This document shows positions 42,503 to 42,873 of a DNA stretch of 42,873 bases, one piece after another. This DNA is from Catenaria anguillulae PL171. Lineage: Eukaryota; Blastocladiomycota; Blastocladiomycetes; Blastocladiales; Catenariaceae. The position numbers and the translations under genes were made by a program. Under the pieces are notes generated by a model. It did not search any database, had not been told where the DNA came from, and saw only the letters and a list, made by a program, of their open reading frames with translations. The stretch is taken from contig MCFL01000203.1 of assembly GCA_002102555.1 (NCBI GenBank), positions 1-42,873 on the forward strand. The letters run 5' to 3'. Each line of letters starts with the position of its first letter. The first letter of the stretch is position 1.

Positions 42503-42873
42503 GATTGTAGGTCGTTTGGCGAGCGTAGCATTCAGGGAAAATTCATTGCGTCATTTGCGCTTGACTGGGCAGCGATCGCGACAAGGTTGCCTGCGAGGCC
42601 TGATCTCCTAATGCCGGGGATGGTGTACTCACGCCCCAACAGAGGTTGTAAACACGAGACAGCCGCTTTTGGTAGTAGCAGACATTTAGAAAATACCCTG
42701 CATTTTCCGTGCTTCTTGAATCGGAAACTTTTAAATACCTATTCGTAGTCATTGGCTCGCTCGCCAACATTCACTGATTTGTTCTATTCAAAAACTCTCC
42801 CGCAACATCCAACAGACTCTCACCTACCATTTCACCATTGCCATTTCCAACCCTCGTTGTTTTCTCCTCCCGC
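42503..42873. promoter_or_regulatory. Region upstream of the GPCR-like gene and probably of a gene beyond the right edge
   Basis: The last 370 bases hold no open gene. TTTTAAATACC at about 42728-42738 is TATA-like and is followed by a C/A-rich stretch with the leader style seen before other plus-strand genes here, so a gene may begin just outside the window. Confidence 0.35.

Noticed and set aside
1-42873. tRNA, rRNA, CRISPR or transposon genes
   Set aside because: I looked for T-loop-like GTTCGA sequences with matching arms, spaced direct repeats and transposase motifs by eye and found none convincing.

Overview
This window looks like nuclear DNA of a flagellated (zoosporic) fungus. It is GC-rich, with compact genes and GT-AG introns of mostly 60-120 bases. 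The start of an IFT121/WDR35 gene, a ciliary transport protein lost in Dikarya, sits at the left edge. ATP19, a proteinase K-like protease, a Stb6-like protein and CBM20 amylase point to a fungus. A Brp/Blh-type carotenoid cleaving enzyme fits an organism with retinal photoreceptors, so my best guess is Blastocladiomycota (Catenaria or Allomyces kin). That placement is inference. I saw no tRNA, rRNA, CRISPR or clear transposon.

Layout. 1-10 kb: IFT121 (-), ZC3H15/Tma46 (+), an unrecognised frame-broken gene (-), an LRR-membrane-SH3 receptor-like gene (-) and the tRNA methyltransferase TRM5 (-). 11-13 kb: a secreted subtilisin (+). 13.6-25.4 kb: a mirror-image block. An alpha-amylase and a small secreted protein point left from its centre, and a second small secreted protein and a second alpha-amylase point right. 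An ABA4-like (DUF4281) membrane protein lies at the centre, and a Maf-type nucleotide pyrophosphatase sits inside the right arm. 25.6-37.4 kb: a Stb6-like coiled-coil protein (-), ATP19 (-), adenylate kinase (+), a kelch membrane protein (-), a PRELI/UPS lipid-transfer protein (+) and a Ser/Thr-rich membrane protein (-). 37.9-42.5 kb: WDR70 (+), the Brp/Blh homologue (+) and a GPCR-like seven-helix protein (-).

How the genes relate. The amylases and subtilisin are secreted digestive enzymes of a saprotroph. ATP19, adenylate kinase and the PRELI protein serve mitochondria, and ATP19 and adenylate kinase share a divergent promoter region. The Brp/Blh and ABA4-like genes both belong to carotenoid-related families, which suggests a route from beta-carotene to retinal for zoospore phototaxis; this is inference.

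Exon models were checked by reading-frame arithmetic. Spliced lengths divide by three for TRM5, subtilisin, both amylases, the ABA4-like gene, Maf, the Stb6-like gene, ATP19, adenylate kinase, the kelch gene and the PRELI gene. By contrast IFT121, ZC3H15, the LRR gene, the left small secreted protein, WDR70, the Brp/Blh gene and the GPCR-like gene carry frame changes inside conserved protein sequence. This looks more like indel errors in the assembly, or very recent damage, than old pseudogenes.
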